From NCBI GenBank assembly GCA_025617745.1, contig CM046866.1, positions 16,065,725 through 16,129,724 of the forward strand: 64,000 bases of DNA, in the 5' to 3' direction. Position 1 is the first letter of the stretch. Each line of letters opens with the position of its first letter. The translations under genes and the position numbers were made by a program. This DNA is from Heliocidaris erythrogramma (lineage: Eukaryota > Echinodermata > Echinoidea > Camarodonta > Echinometridae). Positions 24,920-37,655 of this stretch are shown piece after piece. The notes beneath the pieces were generated by a model. It was not told the DNA's origin, searched no databases, and saw nothing but the letters and a program-made list of their open reading frames with translations.

Positions 24920-25225
24920 TCGGTAGTAGTGGTGGTGTGGTGGTGGTGGTGGTGGTAGTAGTAGTGGTGGTGGTGGTAGTGGTGGTTATGGTGGTGGTGG
25001 TGGTGGTGGTAGTAGTGGTGGTGGTAGTTATGATGGTGTTGTTGTTGGTGGTGGTGGTAGTAGTGGTGGTGGTGGTAGTAGTAGTAGTAGTGGTAGTGGT
25101 GGCAGTAGTGGTGGTGGTGGTGGTAGTGGTGGTGGTCGTGGCGGTGGTAGTGGTAGTGGTGGTGGTGGTGGTTATGATGGTGGTGCCCATGGTGGTAATT
25201 GTGGTGATGGTGGTGGCGGTGATGA
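24920..25225 (+). repeat. GGT/GTA trinucleotide microsatellite, about 300 bp
   Basis: The tract is an impure (GGT)n with GTA and GTT variants. It opens long poly-Val (plus) and poly-Thr (minus) frames that have no other coding signs. It is among the longest simple repeats in the window. Confidence 0.95.
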
Positions 25226-25829
25226 TCTTTAACTACTTAAAAAACGCATGTGATTTCATATTGTATATAAGAATGTTTGCGTCACACGAAAAGTAAACAT
25301 GGTCAAAGAGAATATTTAATTAATTTTGAGGATTTATTATCAATTTATTGCAGCCTGTAGATGAATTGCGAAATATTTAAGAACATACATAAAATCATAG
25401 AATCGATGCAACGTTTTGTTTATGAAATGAGTATATCAATGTCTCAATTATCAAAGTTCAGTTAATTAACACCAACTTTTACATGATCTTACATTATTAA
25501 ACTATATTCTTTGTGAATTCTGAACTTTCGTAACAATTTATTCTCGTTTTTAGGATTCCTTAACATAAGTTGGACGTATGTCCATCCCTTTAAAATATAT
25601 TTCATAATCATCTTCGAGAAATAATGATTTGTACATGACTTTCATCGTCTCTCAAACACAAAGAAGAGATGTTTGACCTCAAACCAAAACCAGTATGCAA
25701 CCTTCCTCTTACTCCTCTCTAACCCACATCATCAACATCATCCTCATCATCATCTTGTCCTTTCACTTTCTGTATCATCGCCCCTGACAAGTTCGTCCTG
25801 TATTTTGACACACCATGAACCGACCTGGT

Positions 25830-25920
25830 CCCCCTCCGGTCCAGCTCCGTTTATCAGCCAAATATGGACATTGACCTTCTCCCTGCCACGCGCCGGACAA
25901 AATTGGCACGCGACCCTCTC
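25830..25920 (+). promoter_or_regulatory. GC-rich islet 3 with CArG box and CACGCGACC
   Basis: CCAAATATGG (25858-25867) followed by ACAT; CACGCGACC at 25907-25915, with a second CCACGCG at 25886. A CT-rich tract follows. Confidence 0.38.
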
Positions 25921-26265
25921 TCCTCCTCTCTCCATCTCTCCTCGGCTCTCTCACTCTGTGATGATTATTACTAACAAGATCAAAAAACTAACAATGCATC
26001 CCTTCGTTAATGTTCCATTGAAAATATCCGCCCCTCACGGACAGAGGGGGTATGGAGGAGGAGGAGAGGAAGGCGAGATTCTTAGCATATTTCCGCAGAT
26101 GGTGATGTTGATGATGACCATGATGTATGGTGGAATCTGGTCTTTCACTCCGGTTATGGATGCGAGGAGGATGGGATGAAGTCTCTGTCAAAACTTATGA
26201 TAGCACAATGTCCAAAAGTGCATCGGTTCAGCTGACTAGAATGGTGTGTTAACCATCTGTTTTGC

Positions 26266-26439
26266 TCCTTCTCTCTCTCTCTCTCTCCTCCTTTCTCTCT
26301 TTCTATCTCTCTCTCTCCTCTCCCTCTCTCTTCATTTCTCCCATCTGTCTTTTTATCTCTTCTTTTTTCACTCCCCTTCATTCTAATTGATTTTACTTTC
26401 TTCACCCTCTTCTCCCAATCCCTTCATCTATCTCTCTCT

Positions 26440-26475
<36 letters not shown>

Positions 26476-26485
26476 CCTCCCTCTT
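26266..26485. repeat. CT-rich polypyrimidine tract
   Basis: Several (CT)n blocks are separated by short unique sequence. Arg/Glu-rich frames on the minus strand are a by-product. Confidence 0.9.
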
Positions 26486-26934
26486 TCCCCAACCTTTCTG
26501 TCACCAATGTATTATTTATCTTTATCCCACTTCCATTATGTGGTTTAACCTTTTTTTCTTTCCTCTTATTTAATGTTCTCTCTTTCAAGCTATCCCTCAG
26601 TATTCCATTTAATAATTTCCCATATTTATTCATTATACTTTGGAACAAAAATAAAGAAAAGATTTTTGTTTGTTTTTCCTTTTTCCGATTACCTTGGATT
26701 TAATTTTCAGTATTTCAGGTTGGATTTCTTCATTTCATTCAATCACAACCTCATTTTCTCTCCCCCTCCCTGCCCCTTTTATATAGGCCGTCATATAAAT
26801 TGCTTCCGGAATGGCACACACACTGCAGTGTTTAACTCTCTGATAAATAAACGTAAGTCTTTGAAGCTCACCATCGGGCCGACGCATCAAGGAGTTACTC
26901 CTTGGACACATCAACTGGTCTTCGTATAGGAGCA

Positions 26935-27104
26935 GGGGGTGTTTCATAAAGCTGTTCGTAAAGGTACAAATGACTTTACGAACGACTGGAACATGTTCTT
27001 GGGTGCTATACTAATCAGATTCTCAATCATTTAGCACAAGAACTGATCACCAGTGGTGCGTAAAGTCGTGCGTAACTTACGAACAGCTTTATGAAATACC
27101 ACCC
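26935..27104. mobile_element. Foldback MITE with TTTCATAAAGCTGTTCGTAA ends
   Basis: The two ends are inverted copies of TTTCATAAAGCTGTTCGTAA. The interior has GTGCTATACTAATCAGATTC. It is distantly related in its ends to the GTTTCATAAAAC family. Non-coding. Confidence 0.7.
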
Positions 27105-27149
27105 GGGACAGATACACAAGTTCAAAATCAGATGACGATACACACCATT

Positions 27150-27376
27150 CAGGGGGCGGATCCAGAGTTTGTTTTAAAAAGGAGGAAGGGCGGGGGCACA
27201 ACTCCTGTCAAGAAAAAGGACATGATAGAATAAAGATTATTACATGTTCAGGTGCCTTCTGAATCGAAAATTTGAAAAGGTTGTCACATTTGGGGGCTGT
27301 GTACGCAAGCTATGCCGATGGGGTTTAAAAAAAAAGGGGGGGGGGACACGTCATGCACCCTGAATCTGCCATTACC
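27150..27376. repeat. GGGGCGGATCCAG repeat with poly-G core
   Basis: The repeat begins AGGGGGCGGATCCAGAG and ends ACCCTGAATCTGCC, so short inverted ends surround an A/G-rich core with a G9 run. Related to 36190-36451. Confidence 0.5.
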
Positions 27377-28414
27377 CCATCCCCTTTCTGTCAGCTCAAA
27401 TCAACAGTTCTATAGATGGTACCATATGGGATGCTGGCGTTGTTTGGACTAAAGTTGAGATACAGTTTGAACTTCTGAAATTTAAAAGAAATGTTAGTTA
27501 CAGATTTAGAAATATTCTTCCACTACAATTCCCAGATGATTCTTGATATAAAATCTAATTTGACATTAACACACTAAGTGTTTGTTGAGGCTATATAATG
27601 CTAACATGCAGCAAACAAAGAGAGCTAATTATATCGATAGTGTACGGAAATATCTTCAAGAAATTCTCCGCGATAAGGGTCACCTTTTTTCCCTCATTTT
27701 CCACTTCATGACTATATCGTCAAACTAATGATATTACATTTTTTGTCTAAGTTAGGGCATCGCGGGTTGGTAGTGTACTCCATAGTAATTTCTCTGACTA
27801 CAATTGTTTTTGTGTCCAAACTTCCTTTTCTCATATTACCTTCAAAAATAGAAAAACAACATTGCATTGATTGTATTGTATTCCTATTCGAAAATCACAA
27901 CATAAAATCATAACAAACATAAATATTGTAGAATATTAAAGTAAATATAAAATCATGAAAATAGAAAGAGGCTGCATAGCTTACTCAGCTTTGTCAGCAT
28001 TATAAAACCTGTTCGTCCTTGGGGTCCAGAATATGTTGAATAAACACAAAGAAACAACATAAGTATAGTACTACTATCAAGCATAAAATCAAGAAATACA
28101 ATAAATACAATGTTTGATAATAGAATCATGTGATAATATCTAATCTCAAGTATATTCTCTGATCCATAAAGAAAACAATTGTAGTAAGTGAAAATGTACT
28201 GTCCCCTTGTCATAAATCAATTTATATCTGATATCGTGACAATTATGATGGCGACTTCGAGGATCAGTGTCTAATCAAATCAAGGACTTTTTCTTTATTC
28301 TCCCATCTTATTTTTGACCCGACCAAAACTTCCCAAATTCCGGAAGAAGAAAATGGGTAAAGATGCCAGAAATAATTTTATTTTTCGTCGATGTAAGAGG
28401 GGGAGAAAAAAGGA

Positions 28415-28470
28415 TATGTCATGCCCATAAATGGCCAGGACCCGTGCGGTCGCGTGCCGAGCAGACTCGG
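28415..28470 (-). promoter_or_regulatory. GC-rich islet 4 with CArG box and CACGCGACC
   Basis: On the minus strand, CACGCGACC (28456-28448) precedes CCATTTATGG (28434-28425), which is followed by GCAT. This keeps the same motif order as islet 2. Confidence 0.38.
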
Positions 28471-28710
28471 CAGCAATCTCGTGAAAGAATCGCATTAATG
28501 ATCGTGGTGTCGGCTCGTTATGGTTATTCCGCTGACATAATTATGGATGGGATATGGAGATATAGAGAACAGGGGAATCGATGTATATTTTTTTGTTCTT
28601 TTGAATCTTTAATAGATTTTGAATATGTTAAACTTATAACCAAATAAATTAGGGATTATCATGATTATATGGGTCCGTGAATGTCTGTTTACATTTTTGA
28701 TCAGGGGCTA

Positions 28711-28978
28711 TTAAAGGGAAAATCCACCCTGATATCAAATTGTTTATAAAAGAAGAAGAGACATTTCAGAAACAGATCAATTAAAATATATATTGATATA
28801 TCAATCAAATAAGAAAGTTATGAAGTTTTGCCAAATTGTGTTTGATTGATTACAACTTCAAAAATTCGTAACTTTCTTATGTCTTATCGGATTTTGCTCA
28901 AACTTTCAATGACCTCTTTCTTTAATGTTTCTTCTTCTTTTAAAACCAATTTTATATCAGGGTTGACTGCCCCTTTAA
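28711..28978. mobile_element. TTAA MITE, 268 bp, same family as 19655-20138
   Basis: The left end is TTAAAGGGAAAATCCACCC and the right end, reversed, is TTAAAGGGGCAGTCAACCC. Both continue with CTGATATmAAATTG. The palindromic halves predict a strong hairpin. It is non-autonomous. Confidence 0.72.
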
Positions 28979-29355
28979 TAATCATTACTCGTGTGCAAAA
29001 GAAGATATACACAGCATACAATTTGATATGCTGTGTATTATACATCAATACTTTATGAAAACAGAAAATGTAATTTTTTTCTTATTTTTAATTTTTTTGC
29101 ATCTAGATTCATACGATGGTCTTTTATTTGCCAAAGTTAAAATACCATAGATTATCGACTGAAAGAAAACCCCGATGAATTGTGAGCTACATGTATATGA
29201 ATTAATAAATCTATCCCCATATCAAAACATTAACATCATATTTGTTTTCAAATTATGTAAGTATAGTTGGGCTCGATTTGTTAGAGACGAAGAAAAATAA
29301 AAGTTTGAGTCAACATCATGTCAGATATTAAAACCATTATTCAGCATTGCTTTAC

Positions 29356-29965
29356 TTAAAGGGGTACTCCGGCCTGAAATTATTATGAATCGAATAAATA
29401 GAGTAAAATTAAACGAACAAATCACTGAAAATTTCATCGAAATCGGATGAAAAATAATGAAGCTATGGAATTTTTAAGTTTTGCATTATTTTGGTAAAAC
29501 AGTTATATGCACGTCATCATGAATATGCAGTGAGTGAGCTGATGATGTCATATCCCCACTTTTTCTTTTGTATTTTATTATATGAAATTGCAATTATTCA
29601 AATTTTCTGCTCCAAGCCTATAACTAAAAGGACTGACTCCTTATTTAATGTGTAAGTTCATCATTGCTGTAACTTATTTTGTTACAAGGGAGATATTTTT
29701 TATAGACATGTATGAAAAAATAAAATAATGAAGATTTCATATAATATAGTTAAAAAAGGAAAGTGGGGACGTGACATCATCAGCTCACTCATTACATATT
29801 CATGATGACATGCATAGAACTGTTTCCCAAAATAATGCAAAATTTAAAAATTCAATAACTTCGTTATTTTTTATCGGAGTTCAATGAAATTTTCAGTGTT
29901 TTGCTTGTTTAATTTTACTCTATTCATTCAATTAATATTATTTTCAGGCCTGAGTACCCCTTTAA
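29356..29965. mobile_element. TTAA foldback element with inverted arms over 200 bp
   Basis: The ends are TTAA followed by AGGGGTACTCCGGCCTGAAA and AGGGGTACTCAGGCCTGAAA. The two arms (about 29356-29590 and 29725-29965) stay inverted-complementary for over 200 bases, including a shared GTGAGCTGATGATGTCA. The central loop is about 130 bases. No protein is encoded. Confidence 0.75.
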
Positions 29966-30697
29966 AACCAATCACAATACTTTCAAATCATATTTCTCAA
30001 GATATATGCCTATGATATCGATTGTAATTCAATTCAATTCAATTCATTTTATCTATTTCCGGAGGTTACGATCAAATGGCTCTTTATGAGAATAGAGATT
30101 AATAAAAAACTAGTGATAGAATAAAATGAAGTCGACAAAATAAATAATGAAGGATAATATTTGAAGACATCGTATAAGAATATCTATTTTAGGAAGAATT
30201 GCCAATGGCTATACAAAACAATGAAATAAAATGAAGACAAAAAAATAATGATAGAGAGCATTTGAAGATATGATATCTGAATATCTATTTTAAGAGGAAT
30301 TACCAATAACCCAAACTAAAAATAAAATGCTTTTCTGACAAACCGAGCTGGGACTGAACAATACCGACCAACCCCAATCTCTGATGATGATTAATGATTA
30401 AATATTCCACTTGGCTACGATGACATGATGATGTAAAATGAAATGTGCAAGGCGAGTGAGTGGAGTGTTGAGGTATGCTGATGGCAGTGTCGGAGGTAGT
30501 TGCTATGGAAACACGGATTATGTGGATGTGGGATGCGGAAGGCACGCATGCGCGGTTGGTGAAGGAGAAGGAGATGGAAAGTGATGTGCACAAAAGAGAT
30601 ACACATGCGAATCATTATAATTTAGAAACTGGAAGCAAGCAAGTGTACACTTTTCATGCAGAGGAGTGCAAATCCACTAGTTTAGGTCATAATAATT

Positions 30698-30813
30698 AGG
30701 GATCACTTCTTTTGTCATAGTAGAATCCACTCCAAAGTGGTGGTTGAATTACTCTTTAAGGAGTGGATTTCACTCTTTTGAGCATGAATTCCACTCCAAA
30801 CGAAGTGATCCCC
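30698..30813. mobile_element. Small foldback repeat (AGGGATCACTTC ends)
   Basis: GGGATCACTTCTTTT and its inverted partner AAACGAAGTGATCCC enclose several inverted copies of GGAGTGGA/TCCACTCC. It is non-coding and about 115 bp. Confidence 0.55.
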
Positions 30814-33800
30814 AATATGACTAAAAAAGGTGGATTTTTCACTCAGTATAATAATTTAGAGAGCAATAAGTGTTTACGATGTCGATGTTAATGATGACGA
30901 TGACATTAGATTTTATTTCAACCATCTTCCGCAGGGTATGAAGACGAAATACAGAAGTAGGTAATGATAACGAAAGCCGAAATAGGAAAATTATCATCTC
31001 AATTGCCTACTCAGTAAGGCGAAATAGCAACTTTGTATTGCGCTATAGATCTGCTTTGAAGCTAGTTGTTGCCTCGTAATTTATGAAGTGTAAAACTTTA
31101 AAAAACGCTATTTTATTTATTGAATTAAGGTAAGGAATTACTCTATTACTATTGAATTCAAATTGCTATTGACTTCAAATGCCCAAATGTTTGAAGTAAA
31201 AAGTACTTGAAGATATTAATGCCATTCTAACTGAAAGTGGTGTATGCTAAGTCCATGATATTAAGATAAAGGCTACTTCTTTACGGATTAAATTAAGTAA
31301 ATTAGTCGATTTGTTTGATATTGTATTTTTATCAGCTATATATGTGATATGCAGCCCATACAATTATATATATTTATAAAATGTTTTGCTTATATTATCT
31401 ATAATATAATAGGTCCTATAAATAATATTTATACAGGGTGACTCATTATCACCAATATTGGTGGTCTTCCATGAGGCCCTGATAGCAATAGTAAGTAAGA
31501 ATAATAGCCAACAAAATCATGAAAATAAACTCATAACAAAAAATAAATAAGAACATACAGAAATATATACATATATATATATATACAAAGTATATGGTAT
31601 CCTCGTGATCGACATTGGTTTTACGACAATGTTGAAATCGTTGCACATTTCTATCATGTTAACAATTCATCATAATGTATAGACTGTGATATTTTCTAAA
31701 ATCCGTTGAAAAAATAACCATGTACGGTATATATTAGTTATTTTGAAATGGCATTATATAGTTTTGAAAGTACATACACAAAGTATAAAGACTACTTTAG
31801 CTCAGTACAGAAACAAAATTGGTGTATTCATATTTACAAAACATTTATAGGGTAGTATACTTATGCAAAGATTACACAATGATTGCATGTAATTTAGTAT
31901 AGCAATCGAATGTACAGTGTCTCTGATAGAACAATATAATACAAAAATGATATGAAATCATTCATACATTTTGAAAAGCATTATGTCATCCTACATTTTT
32001 GGGCAAAGAAACAAACCATCAAACATATTTTGCAAATCAGGGCAACAAAAAATGACATATTTCTGATGAAGACAAAACTAGAATAGCATCAAGCGAAATT
32101 TCCTAGCAATAAGAATGAATGTAGTATTAGCCTGATGAATTTTACCTGTATCAACGCTCGTGGGTGTTTGATTAATCATTCTGTTTATTCACACGTTTAT
32201 CTCTTTACCCAATCATCTGCTTATATAATTAAATATTCATTAATATATTCAGTCATTTGGGGTAACTCCGTTAGTGGTCAAAATACTGTTATACTTGGGA
32301 GCTCTGCGAAACATAAAACAATACTAATAAATATTTTTGGGGCAAACGATGCATTTTGCAAATAATTTTCTTTGGCACAGTGCATTTTATGAAGATCAAA
32401 ATCCCTTTATGTTTTGAATCACGGGGCTGGGTTTTAGACGGCACCATAGGCAAACCATAGAACCTGTTGCTCAAGCATACCTTACCGAATAAGGGAAGGG
32501 CAGCACAGCGGTAGAGCCCGGTGTAGCCGTTGCTCTCGGCAGGTAGCAACAACCACAAAGAGTCCATCGACTCACTGTGGGGACTTTAGCCAGGTTATGG
32601 ATATGATTTGCTTGCCTCCTTGGCGTCGCTAGAGGGATGAGTGGGGGTAACCCCCTCCCTTTTCAAAATCGGTACACCAGTATATTTCAACGTGTGTCCG
32701 CAAGTCCAACAATATGTAATCACATTTCTCTATACTGTCCGGAAATTTTCAGCAAACTCAGATGTCATTCCCCTCCCCCCCCCCCGAAAAAAAAGGTCTA
32801 CCGAAGCCCTTTGTCAGTATGGTGTGGCTGTAGTGATGATGATATTGGCATAATAATGATGTACTGTGTTGTATTGCGCTGCTGCAATGAGGCAAAATCC
32901 TTTTGCTTACCACAACAAAGCATTTCAAAATTGAATGAAATCGATATCTAAAAGATGAGTTTCTTAAAGATACATGTACATTATTATATACATGTATATA
33001 TATTTTTTTCATAATTTATTTGATATGAATCCATGTTGGCTATTGTTTGGAGATTTATTTTATACTGGCAAATCGATTATGTTGATTGAATAAAATATCT
33101 ATATGAATTTATCAATGTCTATCGTATTTCAGCATATAACCCCAGTGAAAATAAATTTGGCAGCTTTCATGGGTCATCCTATCCATTATCTATTTGATTG
33201 TTATCATATTTTCTGTTTCAAATGTATAATATAGTACTTAACGAATAAAATTCAAATCAATCAAACTACGAATCATTGCCTTAACATCAAGTCAGTATTT
33301 ACCCCCAAAATTATACCAATATTTTTGTTCAAAATGAAAGCTTTTCATAAAACGCAGACTAACTTCTTTTAAATTGTATGGTTTAAGAGGTGATCTATCC
33401 TTTTCAACTTCAAAAAGTAAGGAAAACATTTCGATTAATAATTCTAATCATTTTTTTTCCAAACAATAAAACTTCGATATGCATTTTCAGAGTCCCAAGT
33501 ATCCTTGCACAAAATATTCATGGATAAGATGAATACACCACCAGTCATACAGCATTAAATTCAACTAAGCCTTATGATGTTACCATTCGATTCTATATTT
33601 CCTTATGAACATATCGGTATTCTATACAAACTGAAAATTTTATTATGTTAGATCCGAGTTTGTAGTGACTTTTTCCTCATGATGCTTTCTCTGTGGCAAC
33701 GGTTGTCGAGTGAATGTACATGTTTGCTTGATAAAGTCTATAACTCTTTTGATCAGGAAGGGATGAACAGATAGTTTTCCCATATTCCCATTCGTCCAAT

Positions 33801-34877
33801 ATAATATTTGGATACAAAATAATTCAAAAATGTTGGCAGCATGATACCAAAGAAAACGAACGTCTGGCGATTTACTGTTATTTCTCAAAACATATATACA
33901 TGATACGTGACATTTGAAAAATTACGCTTAAATACCGGATATTCCAAAAAGGAAGAGAACTTTTCAGCAGGATAGTAGTTTAACATTATGGTGCATAATT
34001 ACTCTACTTTCAAAATCAACTCGGTTAGTTCCGGTTTCCTGTGTTACGCAATATAGCTCCGACAGCTTCAAAGTTGGCAGAAAAATCGGTTCTTTTGTTT
34101 CTTTAATTTGTTCTGTACAAAGAACAAGTGTTTTGATTTAGCAAATAGATTAGGCGATGTATGGGCTTTCCATTGTAGAAGTAAACAAGGACTCGAAATT
34201 AGATACAGAGGTTGAAAACACAAACAAGACAAACTGGGCTTATACAAGGCAAGCAAAAGTAAGATAAATATATTATGTGTACTAGAAGCTCAGGTTGAAT
34301 AGAATAATGGATTGGTATTAAGGAGTACATAAACGATGTTTTATGTACAAGTCAAGTACATGTACCTAAATGTGCTTTATGTGATTATTGAAACTACTCA
34401 GTATAATGTATACGTATAGTATCTTACTAAATATACGAAATTTTGATATCTGATGGGCTGGATTTTAAGAGGGATTATAAGATAAGGAAATTTAATAAGA
34501 AAGGGAAGATATTTTGAAACGATATACATGTACCAAAAATATAATTCCGGTTATGTTACTGTTAAAAAAACTGTGTCAGAAAGAATACACATCAAAACAC
34601 AGTATAAACTTTCAGAAAAATATGTTTCATTCATAGATACCAATAATCATATTGACATAAAACTGGTTCATTTTATAGATTCAATAACTTGAAAGTTTTT
34701 TTTTTTTGGGGGGGGGTTAACAAGTAAAAAAAAAAATCATGAAGGATTTTCAGATTTAGAAATATATATATATATAAATATATATATATTTTTTCGCTAT
34801 AAAATTGCTTTTGCAATCTTCTTATTCTAGCAATGTTTAAAGTCGTTTACTTTCGTGATCATTATTTTAAAGAAACT

Positions 34878-34995
34878 ATAATAATAATAATAATAATTAT
34901 TATTAATAATAACAAATAATAATAATATTATTATAATAATAACAATAATAATAATAATGTAATTATTATAATAATAAAAATAATAATAATAGGCC
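34878..34995. repeat. AAT/ATT trinucleotide microsatellite
   Basis: The tract mixes (AATA)n and (ATT)n in both orientations, making it self-complementary. No gene content. Confidence 0.92.
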
Positions 34996-36189
34996 AAAAT
35001 TCGAAGAAAGTGTTAAAACTGTAAAAGTATGACTCACTTGTGAATTAAAACAATGTGTGAAAACAATGTGCGAAAAAGATACGACGAGATAAGTTGAACT
35101 GGTTTTGTTATAGGCTACATAACGTTTGATGCCATCATCTTTTCTCACATTTTCACAGTTCTAACAAAATGTTACAAGTAAAATATTTAAAATATTCCAC
35201 TATGCAATACAAGGCTTTTTGAAAATCAATTTTAAATGCTAATGATGATGCTCTTCAATATTGGTTTTTATTGTAGAACACGAAAGAGACTCCAATGAGG
35301 CTAAAAGTAGACATATATATACGGCAAATTGTGAGCCGTTAATTTTTAAGTATGAACAGCCTCTGATACAGTTTGTTGCGGTACTAATCGGTAGGTGGTT
35401 GTTGGCTGATTGAAGTAAATTCAAACAAATTATCGTTAATTCCCTTTTAGCCTCTGTGCGCTCGTATAATCTTAACTTTACCCAGACCCTGCCAAAATTG
35501 GCCATCACATTTAAAGTACTAAACGCTTCATATGAAGCATAATTCGGCTCACAGTATGAATTATGAGTAAGGAAAACGGAGGGAGTTGGCATTCTTTTAT
35601 CCCGGCCTGGCCAACTTGTTTTGTTCTATCTCAAAACTCGGCGACGTGACCTTTTGAAATTAAACGGTATTTTTGTAAATTGAGTTTCGACTCGGGCGCG
35701 TTTTTCTTTCAAGAGAGCAACACCAACTTGACTTATGTTACCGAGGAATTTAATGACTGGTTTTGCTGTTACAAGATATTACAACCGCAGAGTGCAAAAA
35801 TTGGATCATTACCAAAAAGAAAGTCTAATGACATTTTACGTGTTGGCAAATTTACCTGCACTCATTATGTTGCAGTTGGGTTTATTTGAGTGATTTGCCT
35901 TATTATTGCTCTCTCTCTCTCTCTCCCACCTCTCTCTCACTTTCGCTTCTGTTTGTACATGTATAATTTACAACGCAACATTATTGTTACCCTATATATT
36001 ATAAATCCCGTTTATTCACCGAGTTCCTTTGTTCTGACTTGCGTATTTTTGTATTATGATCGTGGAAAATTATGATGAGGTAATAATGGTATGGTGGTGG
36101 TGCTGGGATGGTTATCATTATGACGGTGAATATGATGAATTTGATAGTGATTGTAACATTTTGATGACCATGATATTTATGATTGTTAT

Positions 36190-36451
36190 GATCAGGGGCG
36201 GATCCAGGATTGAGTAAAAAAAGGGGGCACACAATTCAAATGAAGGTTTGTCAACTTTTGGAAAAGGTAGACCCGTATTTTGTTGGTCTCGCCAGCTTCT
36301 CGAAAAGTCGCTCAGTGGGAGGGGGGGGGGGGGGGGGGGTATCGACAATTAAGGTCTTCGTTCTAAAAGGGGGGGGGGGGGGCGGGGGAACATTCCAGAA
36401 AAGGGGGGGGGCACGGGGCGGAAGTACCCCCCCCCCCCCTGAATCCACCAA
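36190..36451. repeat. GGGGCGGATCCAGG repeat with long poly-G/poly-C runs
   Basis: The repeat begins CAGGGGCGGATCCAGG and ends CCCCTGAATCCACCAA. G runs of up to about 20 lie at 36331, 36370 and 36405, and a C run at 36429. Glycine- and proline-rich reading frames here come from these runs and are not genes. Confidence 0.6.
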
Positions 36452-36494
36452 TTGTTATGATGATTGTCATGATGTTGGTGATGGTAATGATAAT

Positions 36495-36660
36495 GACGAA
36501 GAAGAAGAAGAAAAAGAAAAGGAAAAAGAAGAAGAAGAAAAGGAAAAAGAACAAGAACAAGAAGAAGGAGAAGACGAAGATGATGATAGTGGCGGTGATG
36601 ATGATGATGATGATAGTCATGATCATTTTAGTGATGGTGAAAATTACGAAGATAACCATA
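36495..36660. repeat. GAA/AAG and GAT trinucleotide tract
   Basis: An impure (GAA)n run is followed by (GAT)n. It opens a Glu/Lys/Asp-rich frame without other coding features. Confidence 0.85.
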
Positions 36661-36784
36661 AGTAAGAAGTGTGACCTCTAAATTACAACAAATAAATTAC
36701 AATTAAACAAATCTTTCAAACAGATAACCAAAATAGGTCGGAGATTAATTAAACTACAACTTCTCTGAAAAGGGCAACCACTGG

Positions 36785-37075
36785 AGGGGCGATGGTTCAG
36801 TGGTATAGAGCAACGGTCTCGAAACCTGGAGGTCCCAGGTTCGAAACCTATTGGATGCGCCAGTGGCAAGGCATTACCAGGGCCCCGTTGCTTAAAACTT
36901 ACCATTAACGGTAACTTTGCCATCAATGGTAACTCCCATGGAAACCTTGATTTTAATTGCCTGTTTAGTGATGTTACCATGGTAGTTACCATTGATAGCA
37001 GAGTTTTATGCAACCCTTGGATAGGATAGAAAACAGCACACTCTTGCTTTCTTAGAAGTCAGGTTAGATAAAATT
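36785..37075 (+). mobile_element. tRNA-derived SINE, interrupted by a foldback MITE
   Basis: The element starts GGGGCGATGGTTCAGTGGTA, has the B box GGTTCGAAACC, continues GCGCCAGTGGCAAGG and ends CAGGTTAGATAAAAT. A foldback element at 36881-37015 splits it, judged against the neighbouring copy at 37078-37290. Confidence 0.7.
36881..37015. mobile_element. Foldback MITE nested in a SINE
   Basis: The ends GGCCCCGTTGCTTAAAAC and, reversed, GGGTTGCATAAAACTC enclose inverted copies of ATCAATGGTAACT...CCATGG. The ends resemble the GTTTCATAAAAC family seen elsewhere in the window. Confidence 0.6.
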
Positions 37076-37077
37076 TG

Positions 37078-37290
37078 AGGAGGGGCGATGGCTCAGTAAT
37101 TTTGTAGAGCGGTGATCTCGTAACCGGGAGGTCCCAGGTTCAAAATCAAGTACATGCGCCAGTGGCCTTTGGCAAGCCAGTGATCCTTGATTACCAAGTC
37201 CCTTGGTTACGATATAAAACAGTATTTGAAATGTGTCTTATACTTGATTCCTTAGCACTTAACACTCAGGTTAAATAAATATAATTTTTA
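37078..37290 (+). mobile_element. tRNA-derived SINE, head-to-tail with the preceding copy
   Basis: This is the same family as 36785-37075: GGGGCGATGGCTCAGTAA, GGTCCCAGGTTCAAAATC, GCGCCAGTGGCCTTTGGCAA, and tail CAGGTTAAATAAATATAA. The A box carries a small insertion, so it is probably inactive. Confidence 0.68.
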
Positions 37291-37655
37291 AAAAATACTA
37301 CATCATCTTCACTAAAGCTTTGGACATTTCGATTACAATATGATGTAAGAAACCATGGTTTGTGCCCCCATCCCCCATACATACATTCACACACTTTCAG
37401 CGCGTGCCGAACCTTTTCAGGTAATTAAACCACCATGAACACACGACCTGTGATTATACTATTGTCTCTGGAAAATTCTCCTTTATGAGATCCGCTACAC
37501 TTGATCTTGCCCTTGTTAATCCAAGCCGTAGTTTATATCCTATATCTTGAAGCTGCGCGCGAAACCTGTACCGCTCAAAACTCGCATGTGAATAAACAAA
37601 TCGTCTGCGCAAAATTATTTGGCGCTGTCGGTGCTTTTGAACACTGAAGAGGTGG

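Larger units (their letters stand above)
29966..36189. other. AT-rich intergenic stretch
   Basis: The stretch holds AATTCAATTCAATTCAATTC (30028), a small foldback repeat, (AT)n runs (31560, 34762), a run of C then A (32772-32794), and the AAT microsatellite. ORFs up to 117 codons have no family resemblance and no coding support. Confidence 0.55.

Noticed and set aside
24897-25296. Poly-Val and poly-Thr reading frames of about 100-120 codons
   Set aside because: They are the two strands of a GGT/GTA microsatellite and have no start context, domain or splice support.
35239-35592. A 117-codon minus-strand ORF as a gene
   Set aside because: It has no family resemblance, no splice or promoter context, and codon use typical of the AT-rich background.
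36210-36665. A 151-codon Gly/Glu/Asp-rich protein
   Set aside because: It is entirely composed of poly-G and GAA/GAT runs within a repeat.
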